49,047 nt of DNA from Caldifarciminota bacterium UBA3073 (GTDB lineage: Bacteria > Hydrothermota > UBA3073), in assembly GCA_002366725.1 (NCBI GenBank), contig DFBT01000076.1:1-49047 (forward strand). Reading direction: 5' to 3'. Positions within the stretch are counted from its first letter, which is position 1, and the number at the start of each line of letters is the position of its first letter. Shown here piece after piece: positions 1-7,579 of this stretch. Made by a program: the position numbers and the translations under genes. The notes below the pieces were generated by a model. That model ran no database searches. It was not told where the DNA came from and saw only the letters and a program-made list of their open reading frames with translations.

Positions 1-122
1 GACATTTTCATAGCTGACCCCATTAGCACAGCGGGTTCCCCGACTTCAAAGGCATAACCCCCCGTCAATTTAGGATAGTCTTTGTCTATCGTCCCGCCGG
101 TTTGGATAAATGTGATTTTCAT
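1..122 (-). CDS. L-asparaginase-family amidohydrolase, N-terminal fragment
   Basis: Only the first 40 codons are inside the window; the gene runs off the left edge. The translation begins MKITFIQTGGTIDK and continues with a YAFEVGEPAV segment. TGGTIDK is the N-terminal signature of the asparaginase/glutaminase family and carries the catalytic threonine of the first active-site loop. The family hydrolyses L-asparagine or related amides to the acid and ammonia. No signal peptide is visible, so a cytoplasmic enzyme is likely. The start is ATG at 120-122 with a weak GAGG upstream. A consensus-like promoter lies about 155 nt upstream. The family call is firm; substrate and subtype cannot be judged from the fragment. 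Confidence 0.8.
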   Translation of the reverse strand, partial: MKITFIQTGGTIDKDYPKLTGGYAFEVGEPAVLMGSAMKM

Positions 123-284
123 ATGAGCTACAAACCTCTACATTATCAAGGTAACTTGCTCCTTAAGCGGGCTCACGGCTGGTTCATATCCACAAAAGTC
201 CGCTCACAGGTATATACTTCCAATAGCTGACTGCACCGGGGTTAACTATAAGTTGTAAATCCCCGGTAAACCTCACGACCAAAT

Positions 285-313
285 ATTATACCCCAGAATT
301 TCCTTTTTATCAA
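285..313 (-). promoter_or_regulatory. Likely sigma-70-type promoter for the asparaginase gene
   Basis: Read on the minus strand there is TTGATA (308-313), a 17-bp spacer and a perfect TATAAT (285-290). It lies between the end of the TauE/SafE gene and the asparaginase start, leaving a leader of roughly 155 nt. Nothing else is recognisable in 123-352, apart from a weak GC hairpin with a short T run just after the TauE stop (about 318-345) that could be a poor terminator. Confidence 0.6.
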
Positions 314-352
314 GTCAAAAATCCCGTGGACAAAGGGGACACTTCGATTGGA

Positions 353-1102
353 TTATTGTTTCTGCAGAAAAATCCTAATGGAGCATAAAATCATAAAAAT
401 CCCAAAAATGGCTTTCAAGGTAACTGAAGGCAATCTATTTGCAACAATAGCCCCAAAAAATGCTCCAACTAATGATGTGGGCATTAAGAATTTTATTGCC
501 TCGGTATTTATGCTATTAAATTTCTTGTGAAACATAGCTCCCGCAAAGGTAGTTGGCAAAATAACCGTTAATGAGGTGGCAATAGCTTCGTGCATTGACA
601 ACCCAAAAAATAGATTTAGCGCTGGAACCATTATTACACCTCCACCTATACCAAATAAAGCAGAGGCTGAACCAACAATCAACCCCAAAATTATTAAAAG
701 AGGATATATATTGATATTTGAAATCGGTTCGGTCGGGATATTTACTATGCCTGTTAGTTTTAATCCCACAAACAAGAGCAGCAAAGCAAATGACCTCCTT
801 AATATTTTACTACTCATCTTTACCATTAATTTCGCACCAAACCTTGAGCCGACAATCGAACCCATAACAACAAATAATACGATGAGGAATTTGATATTGC
901 CACTTTTTATGATATAGTGTGTCACTACTCCAACAAGAGCAGCGGAAACTATCGTCGCCAAAGAAGTACCGATGGTTTTTTTAATTTCATAATCAAATAA
1001 AAGCATCAATGCGGGAACTATAATTACTCCCCCACCAATGCCCAAAGAGGCGCTACAAAATCCTGCGATGATACCCAAGACTAACAAATTAAAATTTTTC
1101 AC
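353..1102 (-). CDS. TauE/SafE (TSUP) family membrane permease
   Basis: A 249-residue integral membrane protein with the internal duplication typical of TSUP permeases. The N-terminal half carries GFCSASLGIGGGVIIVPAL and the second half carries SASALFGIGGGVIMVPAL, both at the start of a four-helix repeat. Family members are annotated as sulfite, sulfoacetate or other organic-anion exporters; the substrate here cannot be told. Full length for the family. The start is GTG at 1100-1102, supported by AGGGG about 6 nt upstream on the minus strand. It stands alone, with its own possible promoter upstream and the asparaginase promoter downstream. Confidence 0.85.
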   Translation of the reverse strand: MKNFNLLVLGIIAGFCSASLGIGGGVIIVPALMLLFDYEIKKTIGTSLATIVSAALVGVVTHYIIKSGNIKFLIVLFVVMGSIVGSRFGAKLMVKMSSKILRRSFALLLLFVGLKLTGIVNIPTEPISNINIYPLLIILGLIVGSASALFGIGGGVIMVPALNLFFGLSMHEAIATSLTVILPTTFAGAMFHKKFNSINTEAIKFLMPTSLVGAFFGAIVANRLPSVTLKAIFGIFMILCSIRIFLQKQ

Positions 1103-1161
1103 TCTATCCCCTTCTATAAATAAAGACCCTTCGATATTTCCAAATCCAATATCGATAAGAT

Positions 1162-1190
1162 ATTATAACGGCGTAAACGCCGTCACTCCA
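1162..1190 (-). promoter_or_regulatory. Possible promoter with an inverted repeat filling the spacer, upstream of the TauE/SafE gene
   Basis: On the minus strand there is a perfect TATAAT at 1162-1167. A perfect 6-bp inverted repeat (ACGGCG/CGCCGT, 4-nt centre) at 1168-1183 occupies almost the whole 17-bp spacer. The matching -35 position (1185-1190) reads TGGAGT, a poor match to consensus. A poor -35 plus a dyad in the spacer suits a regulated promoter, but the same hairpin could be a chance or structural repeat. Confidence 0.35.
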
Positions 1191-1284
1191 TTAAATTGAG
1201 AGACAGATGCAGAAAGAAAAAAACAATAAAAAAGAGAGAAGTTTATGAGTAAAGGAAGTGGGCTTTGTCCCCGAGCGGGTGCGC

Positions 1285-2378
1285 TCATCTGTCAAGTGGT
1301 TGCACCTCTTCTTCAAAATAACGATGAAGGCATTTGGGCAGCCGCCGATAATCAACTGTCTTTATGACATCTGTGAAATCCCTGGAGTTATAGGTGTTCC
1401 AGAATAGAACTACCTTGCCTTCCAAATGGTGTTTCTCCGCATCATCTATGAGGGCGGCAAATGCCTTCCCCGTATAAGTCCCCTCCAACTTCATCCCCTC
1501 ACTTCTCTCCATGCGGGCAACGGCTTCCATTCCCTCCTCGGTGAAGAGCGCGTATCGCCGTCCAAAAAAGCCGTGTCTGATATCTATATCCCTCCCGGAA
1601 AATTCAAATTTGGAAAAGGACGGGTCACGGGAGTGAAGGAAGGCGTTTGTTTTGTGAAAGAGTTTGACCATTTTTTTTGCGTTGGCAATCTTCTCGTCAA
1701 CCACCCGCACAGAGACCACCCGACTTCTGAGGTCGGCAGCCTTTAGCCCGAGCATCAGCCCCACCGCCGTGCCCATGGTACCCAGAGCTACATAAATGCA
1801 ATCGGGCTCGGGTATTTCCTCCTCCAAGAGCTGTCTTTTTAGTTCGAACGCCGCATTGACAAAACCGGTCACCCCGAGGGGCGAAGAACCACCGGAGGGA
1901 ATGACCAGGGGAAAACATCCCTCTCTCAGCCTATGCCGCAGAAGTTGATAAATGGATCCCAATGCACGGAATTGCATATTACGATAATGGTGAAGTTCTG
2001 CCCCGCAATAATAACTCATAAGGAGATTGCGGTGGACATAGTGAGCATTGGGCTGTGGTTTCAGCATAGAGATACTCTTAAGTCCCACCCGTTGTGCATA
2101 AATGGCAGTGGCGAGGGCGTGATTGGAGCCCGCAGCGCCAAAAGTCAAAACCTCCTTTGCATTGGCGCGCAGCGCACGACCCAGGAGAAACTCCAACTTC
2201 CGTATCTTGTTTCCCCCGTAGACCCCACCACTCAGGCTATCCTGCTTTATATAAAGACGGTCCAGACCAAGATCGCCACCCAATCGATCGAGCTTCTCCA
2301 CGGGAGTGGGAAATTCACCCAGAGAAATATGGGGAAGTCTCTCCCCCAGCAGGGGATAATACCCAAATAATGGAATCA
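1285..2378 (-). CDS. PLP-dependent 1-aminocyclopropane-1-carboxylate deaminase / D-cysteine desulfhydrase family enzyme
   Basis: A 364-residue fold-type II PLP enzyme. The GGVYGGNKIRKLEFLL segment near residues 51-66 holds the predicted Schiff-base lysine (K58). It is followed by FGAAGSNHALA, the glycine-rich VIPSGGSSPLGVTGF phosphate-binding region, and a GTMGTAVG loop. Family members deaminate ACC or D-cysteine and related amino acids; these motifs do not distinguish substrates. The start is taken as ATG at 2376-2378 because GGGAG lies about 10 nt upstream; an in-frame TTG at 2388 is too close to that site. There is no signal peptide. The gene uses more GC-rich codons than the glycan genes at the other end of the window. 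Confidence 0.8.
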
Positions 2379-2472
2379 TCTGCGACAAACTCCCATTTAA
2401 TGCTCAATATCCGCCCGTATGGAAAACATTTCGGCAGCTGGAGCTCAAAATTTGCATCCGTCCCAAAAGAGG

Positions 2473-3024
2473 TTACCAGCCAAAATTTAGGGAAAAACCC
2501 ACCAAAACAGGGAAATCACTGAAATCGATAACCTTGATGTTGTCGGTTGTCTTGTTGCTGTAAATGTACTTGCCTTCAACATAGAGCCCTACCTTCCAGA
2601 ATACCTTGATGTTGATTCCACCGACGAGGTCAAACAGGATACCCCTCTCCCTGGCATCGGGGTCCCCGATTTTGGGGACATAGAGTACGCCAACACCGCC
2701 TCCAAGCCAAACATCTGACTTCCACCGTTCTCTAATCACCGGTGCCTTGTAGAGCACATTAGTTACAACTAAGCCGGCTATTTCATAAGGAAAGGTTGGA
2801 TCGGGGGACTTTGTGTAGTACTCGTAGGAAATCGAAATGGCAATGGGACGCTCATCCATCTTGACATCCAGAGCAAGTTGGCCACCACCTACTATTCCAT
2901 CCGAAGCTCGATGGTCACGAAATCCACCCTGACTTAATAATCGCAGTGTAACATCGACGGCTTGAGCATTGGAAAAGGTACCCAGGGTCAGTATGGCAAC
3001 TGCCGCAACAAGAAACTTTTTCAT
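2473..3024 (-). CDS. Small outer-membrane beta-barrel protein, function unknown
   Basis: A 183-residue protein with a clear signal peptide (MKKFLVAAVAILTLGTFSNAQA). The rest consists of alternating amphipathic beta-strands and ends in FSLNFGW, an aromatic C-terminus typical of outer-membrane barrels. The length suits an 8-stranded barrel of the OmpA/OmpW size class, but no family motif is recognised. The start is ATG at 3022-3024 with GGAGG 8 nt upstream; an in-frame GTG at 3033 overlaps that ribosome-binding site. It lies 94 nt upstream of the PLP enzyme gene and may be co-transcribed, though no functional link is evident. Confidence 0.65.
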   Translation of the reverse strand: MKKFLVAAVAILTLGTFSNAQAVDVTLRLLSQGGFRDHRASDGIVGGGQLALDVKMDERPIAISISYEYYTKSPDPTFPYEIAGLVVTNVLYKAPVIRERWKSDVWLGGGVGVLYVPKIGDPDARERGILFDLVGGINIKVFWKVGLYVEGKYIYSNKTTDNIKVIDFSDFPVLVGFSLNFGW

Positions 3025-3064
3025 CTGAAACACCTCCGTCTCTCATCTAAATTTCTTTTTTTAT

Positions 3065-3130
3065 GGGATAACCACGGACTAACACGGAAAAAGATTGATT
3101 CAGTGTAATTCCGTGAGGTTCCGTGGTTGG
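3065..3130. repeat. REP-like palindromic repeat, copy 1 (ACCACGGA family)
   Basis: An imperfect inverted repeat of about 59 nt (core 3070-3128). The outer arms AACCACGGA and TCCGTGGTT are perfect; the inner arms carry ACACGGA/TCCGTGA. Its reverse complement closely matches the element at 11926-11990. It makes up most of the 3025-3294 intergenic region. The adjoining stretch at about 3136-3195 (a CTTCGCC...GGGACAAGG...CGATGACAG arrangement) looks like a second kind of dispersed bacterial repeat. A 62-codon open frame through here is not considered a gene. Confidence 0.6.
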
Positions 3131-3240
3131 CTGTTGAAAGAGATTGCTTCGCCGTGTCCCTCGTTTGCACTCGGGACAAGGCTCGCGATGACAGGTGTCC
3201 TCTTCTCTGTCATCACTAAAGTTTAGGACAATCAAAAATT

Positions 3241-3282
3241 TAAAAAGAAGTATAAAAGCGGGGCCGGGGGAGCCAACCCCGG
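3241..3282 (-). terminator. Possible rho-independent terminator after the small lipoprotein gene
   Basis: Just past the stop at 3295, on the minus strand, a CCGGGG/CCCCGG stem (3264-3269 with 3277-3282, 7-nt loop) is followed by a T-rich stretch (TTTTATACTTCTTTTT). The T run is interrupted, so the call is moderate. Confidence 0.45.
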
Positions 3283-3294
3283 TGACTAACCGGA

Positions 3295-3777
3295 TTATTC
3301 TTTCTCAGCCCATTCTCTCAGGGCAGTTTTAATCTTTTCTTCGATCTTTTTAGCTATTTCTTCCCACTCCCTTTCTTTTTCCTCCTTTTCGGTTTCGTCA
3401 AACCAGGCTTTAACTCCACTGTGCACCCTTTCCTCGATCTTGTTACCGATCTCATCCCAGTCATATCTTTTGTGTCTTCGCCTCGTTCTGTGAATACGAA
3501 TGCCGCCGCCCACCGATATGAACAGTCCTATCAAGAAACCCAAATTGTAAGGCCAACCCGTGTTGTTAACTTCATATAGACCAACTTTACTTGTGAACAG
3601 GCTTACAATAAAGGTAATAACAATAATTATTCCGTGCCATATTCCCGCCCAGAACCCCGCCTTTTGGTCGGGATTGATTACCTGGTCCCAGCGTTCATTG
3701 CCGGGCGCACAACTCAAGCACATTAAAGCCACGACTAAAATGAGCCCCAGCGCCACATATCGTTTGTTCATGGACAT
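3295..3777 (-). CDS. Conserved small lipoprotein/membrane protein with a charged C-terminal tail
   Basis: A 160-residue protein. Residues 1-22 form a lipoprotein signal with lipobox LSC. Next comes a conserved hydrophobic block containing QKAGFWAGIWHGIIIVITFI and a second one, YNLGFLIGLFISVGGG, suggesting two membrane helices. The C-terminal third is strongly charged and helical (EKEEKEREWEEIAKKIEEK). The WAG-WHG block is recalled from many uncharacterised bacterial proteins; no function is known to me. The start is ATG at 3775-3777 with AGGAGG upstream (a second ATG lies six bases further on); upstream in-frame codons look non-coding. It has its own strong promoter at 4000-4028, giving a leader of about 215 nt. 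Confidence 0.65.
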   Translation of the reverse strand: MSMNKRYVALGLILVVALMCLSCAPGNERWDQVINPDQKAGFWAGIWHGIIIVITFIVSLFTSKVGLYEVNNTGWPYNLGFLIGLFISVGGGIRIHRTRRRHKRYDWDEIGNKIEERVHSGVKAWFDETEKEEKEREWEEIAKKIEEKIKTALREWAEKE

Positions 3778-3816
3778 AATCCCTCCTTTTTTCGGTTGCG
3801 GTATTGTCAAAAATCC

Positions 3817-3846
3817 AACCACAGAGAGCACAGAGGATTACAGAGT
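3817..3846. repeat. Short dispersed repeat fragment (AACCACAGA type)
   Basis: AACCACAGAG followed by CACAGAGGATTACAGAG resembles the left half of the ACCACGGA repeats at 3070 and 11926, with A replacing G. It lies in the leader of the lipoprotein gene. A shorter AACCACAGAGAA occurs near 21763, upstream of the GH144-like gene. Confidence 0.4.
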
Positions 3847-3999
3847 AATAAAGAATCGCATGAGATTTTTGCCCCTCCACCGCCTTGTCGGGAGTAAACA
3901 GGTCTTCTCTTCGCTTGTCTTTTTTATTACATCGTGGCCTGCCACATGCAATATGTTTTTTCTATTCAATGGGGTAAAGTGTGAAACTACCTATCTTGC

Positions 4000-4028
4000 A
4001 TTTTACCACACATTCTATAAAATGTCAA
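4000..4028 (-). promoter_or_regulatory. Sigma-70-type promoter for the small lipoprotein gene
   Basis: Minus strand: TTGACA (4023-4028), a 17-bp spacer ending TGTGTGG, and TAAAAT (4000-4005). The -35 is perfect, the spacing optimal and there is a TG extension before the -10. It is one of six similarly built promoters in the window. Confidence 0.75.
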
Positions 4029-4062
4029 GTTTTTTTGGGAAGCTCACCGGTAAGTTATTTTA

Positions 4063-4090
4063 TAATCTCAAGATCCGTAGGGACGGGAAC
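4063..4090. repeat. Dispersed repeat of the ATCTCAAGATCCGTA family
   Basis: The segment TAATCTCAAGATCCGTAG followed by GGACGGGAAC recurs, with changes, at 17028-17049 and inverted at 16983-17012. It lies between tenA and the lipoprotein promoter. Nothing else is recognisable in 4029-4172. Confidence 0.5.
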
Positions 4091-4172
4091 TTAGATGAGA
4101 ATTAAATGAGAATTTTAAAACTCCCCGATAATTCAAACTACTCCCGTTTTAAGCGAATGGTATACGGGTTTT

Positions 4173-4832
4173 TTAACGGTGCCGGGTATGCGTGTTGTAA
4201 ACCGCATCCCAGTACATATATTCGTATCTGCTCGCAGTTATAAATGTCGTCTTTAATTTTTTATATTGAAAATCCTCGCCCGCTTTATCCACGAGCCCCC
4301 TCATTTTCCCAACCAACTTTAGGTAGGATTCTGATAAGTATACTGAAGCCCACTCCGTATATAACCTGTTCCCATTTTCTCTCAATTTATCTCTGTGGAA
4401 CTCAGCAATTTCGGCATAGGACCAGAAACAGGGAAGCACGGATGTAATGGATTCCGCATAAGATTTTAATGAACTCGTTGAGAGGAGAAAACTCGTATAG
4501 GATGTATTCACGGGAATGGGCTCAACATTGACGGCGTCCTCTATCGTACAACCGAGCTTTCCAAGAAACTCTTCGTAACCTTTAAACTCACTCTCCGACT
4601 CGAGATACAATATCTCTATGACCTCTCTCATGGCATCTACAGAGTCCGCCCTGGAAGATATTATACCGAAATTTCTTATGGCAGAGACGAGATAATTGTA
4701 GTCCTGAAGGACATAAAATTTGAATTTGTCCATCGGTAAAGTACCGGCATATAGTTCCACCACAAATGGATGCTCAATTATCCTCTTCCATATGTTGTCT
4801 GCGTCCCTTCTCAGCCTCTCCGAAACCTTCAT
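4173..4832 (-). CDS. tenA: TenA-family aminopyrimidine aminohydrolase (thiaminase II)
   Basis: A 219-residue cytoplasmic helical protein with the TenA active-site residues in their usual places: D44 in YVLQDYNYL, C135 in VLPCFWSYAEIAE and E204 in SRYEYMYW. TenA enzymes hydrolyse aminopyrimidine breakdown products of thiamin to HMP, feeding salvage; some plant-type relatives act on formyl-aminopyrimidine. The gene starts with ATG at 4830-4832, inside the last codons of the upstream thiD fusion (ATGA overlap), so the two are translationally coupled. Pairing with an HMP/HMP-P kinase supports pyrimidine salvage. No TPP riboswitch is seen upstream. Confidence 0.88.
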   Translation of the reverse strand: MKVSERLRRDADNIWKRIIEHPFVVELYAGTLPMDKFKFYVLQDYNYLVSAIRNFGIISSRADSVDAMREVIEILYLESESEFKGYEEFLGKLGCTIEDAVNVEPIPVNTSYTSFLLSTSSLKSYAESITSVLPCFWSYAEIAEFHRDKLRENGNRLYTEWASVYLSESYLKLVGKMRGLVDKAGEDFQYKKLKTTFITASRYEYMYWDAVYNTHTRHR

Positions 4833-6295
4833 GGTTTTCTCCCCCGAATAACTATGTAATCTCCCCTCTCATATCCCTCCACCGGTTCTTCTATTTCGTC
4901 ATTTGTATATCTGGGATGTTTGGTGAGGGTTTGCACATATTTTAAGTCAACGAAACCGGCACCCTCTAACAAATTGGTGACTTCCTCCGTGGACCGCCAA
5001 TGAGTTTCCTTAATAAATTTAAGCGGATAAGGATATTTCGGGGCAGTTTTGGGGTCGTGCTTTCCCCTGAGATAAGCCAGATCGTACATCATCGCATAAG
5101 AACCTTCCCTTGCCAGAAATGAAACGACAATATGTCCACCGTGTTTTAGGATGCGATATGCCTCCCTCACCGCTTTTTCGGGGTTGCCTACATAGCTGAG
5201 AATGGTGCTCAGCAAAGCCGTGTCAAATCTCCCGTCTTCAAAGGGAACTTCTTCTGCGGTTCCGATTTTTACCTTAATCCCCCCCTTTTCCGCCAATTTA
5301 GCCATCTCTTTTGAGGGTTCTACCCCGTACTCAATACCCAACCTCGATGCAAATAATCCACTTCCAACTCCGATACTGACTGAATTCTCGGGGTTGGGTA
5401 AAAAGTGCTTTTCCGCCAAAAGTTCAGATTCAAAAACAACTTTGTTCTTGTCAAACCAACTATCAAAATCCCCGGCGGCTTCCTCAAAAGCGGAAACCTC
5501 AAACGGTCTAATGTTGTGATATAAGGGTCCGTGCCCACCTCCTATGTCGGTCGGCGCATTCCTTATCGCCCTCGTAATGTAATCCTTCGCCACCTTTATC
5601 GCATCGTGAACACCCATTCCCCTGGATAATCCGGCAGTTATCGCCGCTGAAAAAGTGCAGCCCGTTCCGTGCGTATTCTCCGTATCGACCCTCTCCGATT
5701 CGTAAAAATCGAAATCCCTTCCATCGAAGAGAATATCAATCGCCCTTTCTCCCGAAAGGTGACCCCCCTTCAAAAGAACGAATTTTACTCCCCTTTCCCG
5801 GATGAGCCTCGCTGATTTTTTGGCATCCTCGATACCCCCTATTTCTGTGCCGCTGAGTATCTCCGCCTCAAAGACATTCGGGGTTACGAGAAAAGCCACG
5901 GGCAGTAGTTTCTCTGTGAGTGCGCTTTCGGCGTTCTCTCTCAAGAGACGAGCACCACTTTTCGCAACCATAACGGGGTCCACCACCAACTTCTCTATCC
6001 TGTATTTTTTAACCCTGTCCACGACCATCCCTATTATATCCTTATTTGAGACCATTCCAGTCTTTGCCGCATCTGTCCCGATATCTTCCATTATCATATC
6101 GATCTGATCCCCGACAACATCAGGAGGTATATCGCGGATAGAACGCACCCCTAAAGTATTCTGCGATGTGACTGATGTCACCACTGACATTCCGAAGACA
6201 TTAAATGCCTGAAAGGTTTTTAAATCAGCCTGTATACCGGCTCCGCCTCCAGAATCAGAGCCCGCTATAGTTAGGGCTTTGCCTTCGTAATTCAT
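4829..6295 (-). CDS. thiD: Fusion: HMP/HMP-phosphate kinase (ThiD) with a C-terminal SAM-dependent methyltransferase
   Basis: A 488-residue two-domain protein. Residues 1-260 are a complete ThiD: the ribokinase-fold loop AGSDSGGGAGIQAD near the start, KTGMV, DPVMVAKSG, the metal/ATP motif TPNVFEAE, and THGTGCTFSA (about 208-217) with the catalytic Cys/anion-hole region. Residues 280-488 are a class I methyltransferase of the Methyltransf_11/UbiE kind: motif I near IGVGSGLFASRLG, then YGVEPSKEM, FEDGRFDTALLSTILSYV and AYRILKHGGHIVVSF. ThiD phosphorylates HMP twice for thiamin synthesis; the methyltransferase substrate is unknown. The start is ATG at 6293-6295, preceded by AGGAG about 7 nt upstream, rather than the in-frame TTG at 6310. 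It is co-transcribed with the aldolase gene upstream and tenA downstream. Confidence 0.85.
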   Translation of the reverse strand: MNYEGKALTIAGSDSGGGAGIQADLKTFQAFNVFGMSVVTSVTSQNTLGVRSIRDIPPDVVGDQIDMIMEDIGTDAAKTGMVSNKDIIGMVVDRVKKYRIEKLVVDPVMVAKSGARLLRENAESALTEKLLPVAFLVTPNVFEAEILSGTEIGGIEDAKKSARLIRERGVKFVLLKGGHLSGERAIDILFDGRDFDFYESERVDTENTHGTGCTFSAAITAGLSRGMGVHDAIKVAKDYITRAIRNAPTDIGGGHGPLYHNIRPFEVSAFEEAAGDFDSWFDKNKVVFESELLAEKHFLPNPENSVSIGVGSGLFASRLGIEYGVEPSKEMAKLAEKGGIKVKIGTAEEVPFEDGRFDTALLSTILSYVGNPEKAVREAYRILKHGGHIVVSFLAREGSYAMMYDLAYLRGKHDPKTAPKYPYPLKFIKETHWRSTEEVTNLLEGAGFVDLKYVQTLTKHPRYTNDEIEEPVEGYERGDYIVIRGRKP

Positions 6296-6339
6296 TCCTC
6301 CTCTCCTCAAGACAGAAAAACGCCCGTAAAGAATTAAAT

Positions 6340-7392
6340 CTACGCCACGGTTATCTCCTCGGCAAGATATACATCCTGTATCGCATTAAATATCTCTATT
6401 CCTTCCTCTATTGGCTTTTGGAATGTTTTTCTTCCCGATATGAGCCCCATTCCCCCGGCCCTCTTGTTTATTACCGCCGTTTTCACAACCTGTTGCAAAT
6501 CGCTCTTACCCGAGGGCCCACCGGAATTAATTAATCCGATTCGTCCCATATAACAGTTTGCCACCTGATATCGGGTTAAATCTATCGGGTGGTCCGATGT
6601 TAATCTTTCATATACGAAAGGATGAGTTTTGCCGAATTTCAACGCAATATATCCTCTGTTAGTTGTCGGCTGTTTCTGCTTAACGATGTCAGCCTCTATT
6701 GTAACCCCAAGATGATTTGCCTGCCCCGTCAAATCGGCAGATGTGTGATAATCAACCCCGTTTTTTTTAAATGCCGCATTTCTCAAATAACACCAGAGAA
6801 CGGTGAACATGCCGAGTTCATGCGCCTGCCCAAAGGCCCACGACACCTCTTCTATCTGTCTGCGGGATTCCTGTGAACCAAAATAGACGGTTGCGCCAAC
6901 TCCCACCGCACCCATGTCAAATGCCTGCTGGACCGAGGCAAAAAGCCTCTGGTCATAAGAGTTCGGATAGGAGAGGAGTTCATTGTGGTTTATCTTCAGG
7001 ATGAATGGGACCTTGTGGGCATATTTTCTCGAAACCGCTCCCAATACTCCCAGTGTTGAAGTAACGGCATTACATCCCCCCTCAATGGCGAGTCTCACTA
7101 TATTCTCGGGGTCGAAATATATGGGATTGGGCGCAAAAGAAGCGCCCGCCGAGTGCTCTATGCCCTGATCGACCGGGAGTATGGAAAGGTATCCCGTGCC
7201 CGCCAGTCTTCCGTGATTGAAAACCGTTTGTAAATTTCTCAAGACGGCGTTTCCTCTGTCCGACATACCAAATATCCTGTCCACAAAATCAGGTCCCGGA
7301 AGATGAAGATTATCTTTAGAGATCGTACGACACTCATGCTCCAATAAATATTGAGCTTCTTCACCCAGAATTTCAGCTATTTTTCCCACCAT
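6340..7392 (-). CDS. fbaB: Class I fructose-bisphosphate aldolase (FbaB/DhnA type)
   Basis: A 350-residue enzyme that reversibly cleaves fructose 1,6-bisphosphate into glyceraldehyde 3-phosphate and dihydroxyacetone phosphate through a Schiff base. The family's features are present: LPVDQGIEH near residue 75, FILKINHNELL (130-140), the ADIVKQK strand (K238 is the likely Schiff-base lysine), and the phosphate-binding INSGGPSG (288-295). The length matches the FbaB type. The start is ATG with GAGGAGG just upstream. It has its own promoter at 7477-7505 and sits 44 nt before the ATG of the thiD fusion, so it probably leads a three-gene transcript. There is no obvious metabolic link between aldolase and thiamin salvage. 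Confidence 0.9.
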   Translation of the reverse strand: MVGKIAEILGEEAQYLLEHECRTISKDNLHLPGPDFVDRIFGMSDRGNAVLRNLQTVFNHGRLAGTGYLSILPVDQGIEHSAGASFAPNPIYFDPENIVRLAIEGGCNAVTSTLGVLGAVSRKYAHKVPFILKINHNELLSYPNSYDQRLFASVQQAFDMGAVGVGATVYFGSQESRRQIEEVSWAFGQAHELGMFTVLWCYLRNAAFKKNGVDYHTSADLTGQANHLGVTIEADIVKQKQPTTNRGYIALKFGKTHPFVYERLTSDHPIDLTRYQVANCYMGRIGLINSGGPSGKSDLQQVVKTAVINKRAGGMGLISGRKTFQKPIEEGIEIFNAIQDVYLAEEITVA

Positions 7393-7476
7393 AAGACCTC
7401 CTCCTCATTAAGAATCCTTCGATTTTTACGCCTTAGATAAATTCTTCTCACCATCTGTTACAAACTCAATCTCGTA

Positions 7477-7505
7477 ATTTTACCACCAATTTGACAAAAA
7501 GTCAA
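7477..7505 (-). promoter_or_regulatory. Sigma-70-type promoter for the fbaB-thiD-tenA operon
   Basis: Minus strand: TTGACT (7500-7505), a 17-bp spacer ending AATTGGTGG, and TAAAAT (7477-7482). The last ten spacer bases are identical to those of the promoter at 8541-8569. Confidence 0.75.
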
Positions 7506-7579
7506 GAACTTTTTTGACCTTTACCCCTTCCTTTTTACTTTTTCCTTTTTACTTTTACCTTTTTATTTGGCCTTCGGTC

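Noticed and set aside
3047..3235. 62-codon open frame on the minus strand
   Set aside because: It runs through the REP-like palindrome and a second dispersed repeat, and its protein has no structure or family.
6296..6339. TPP riboswitch before the thiD fusion
   Set aside because: Only 44 nt separate it from the aldolase gene and no THI-box motifs are present there or in the aldolase leader.
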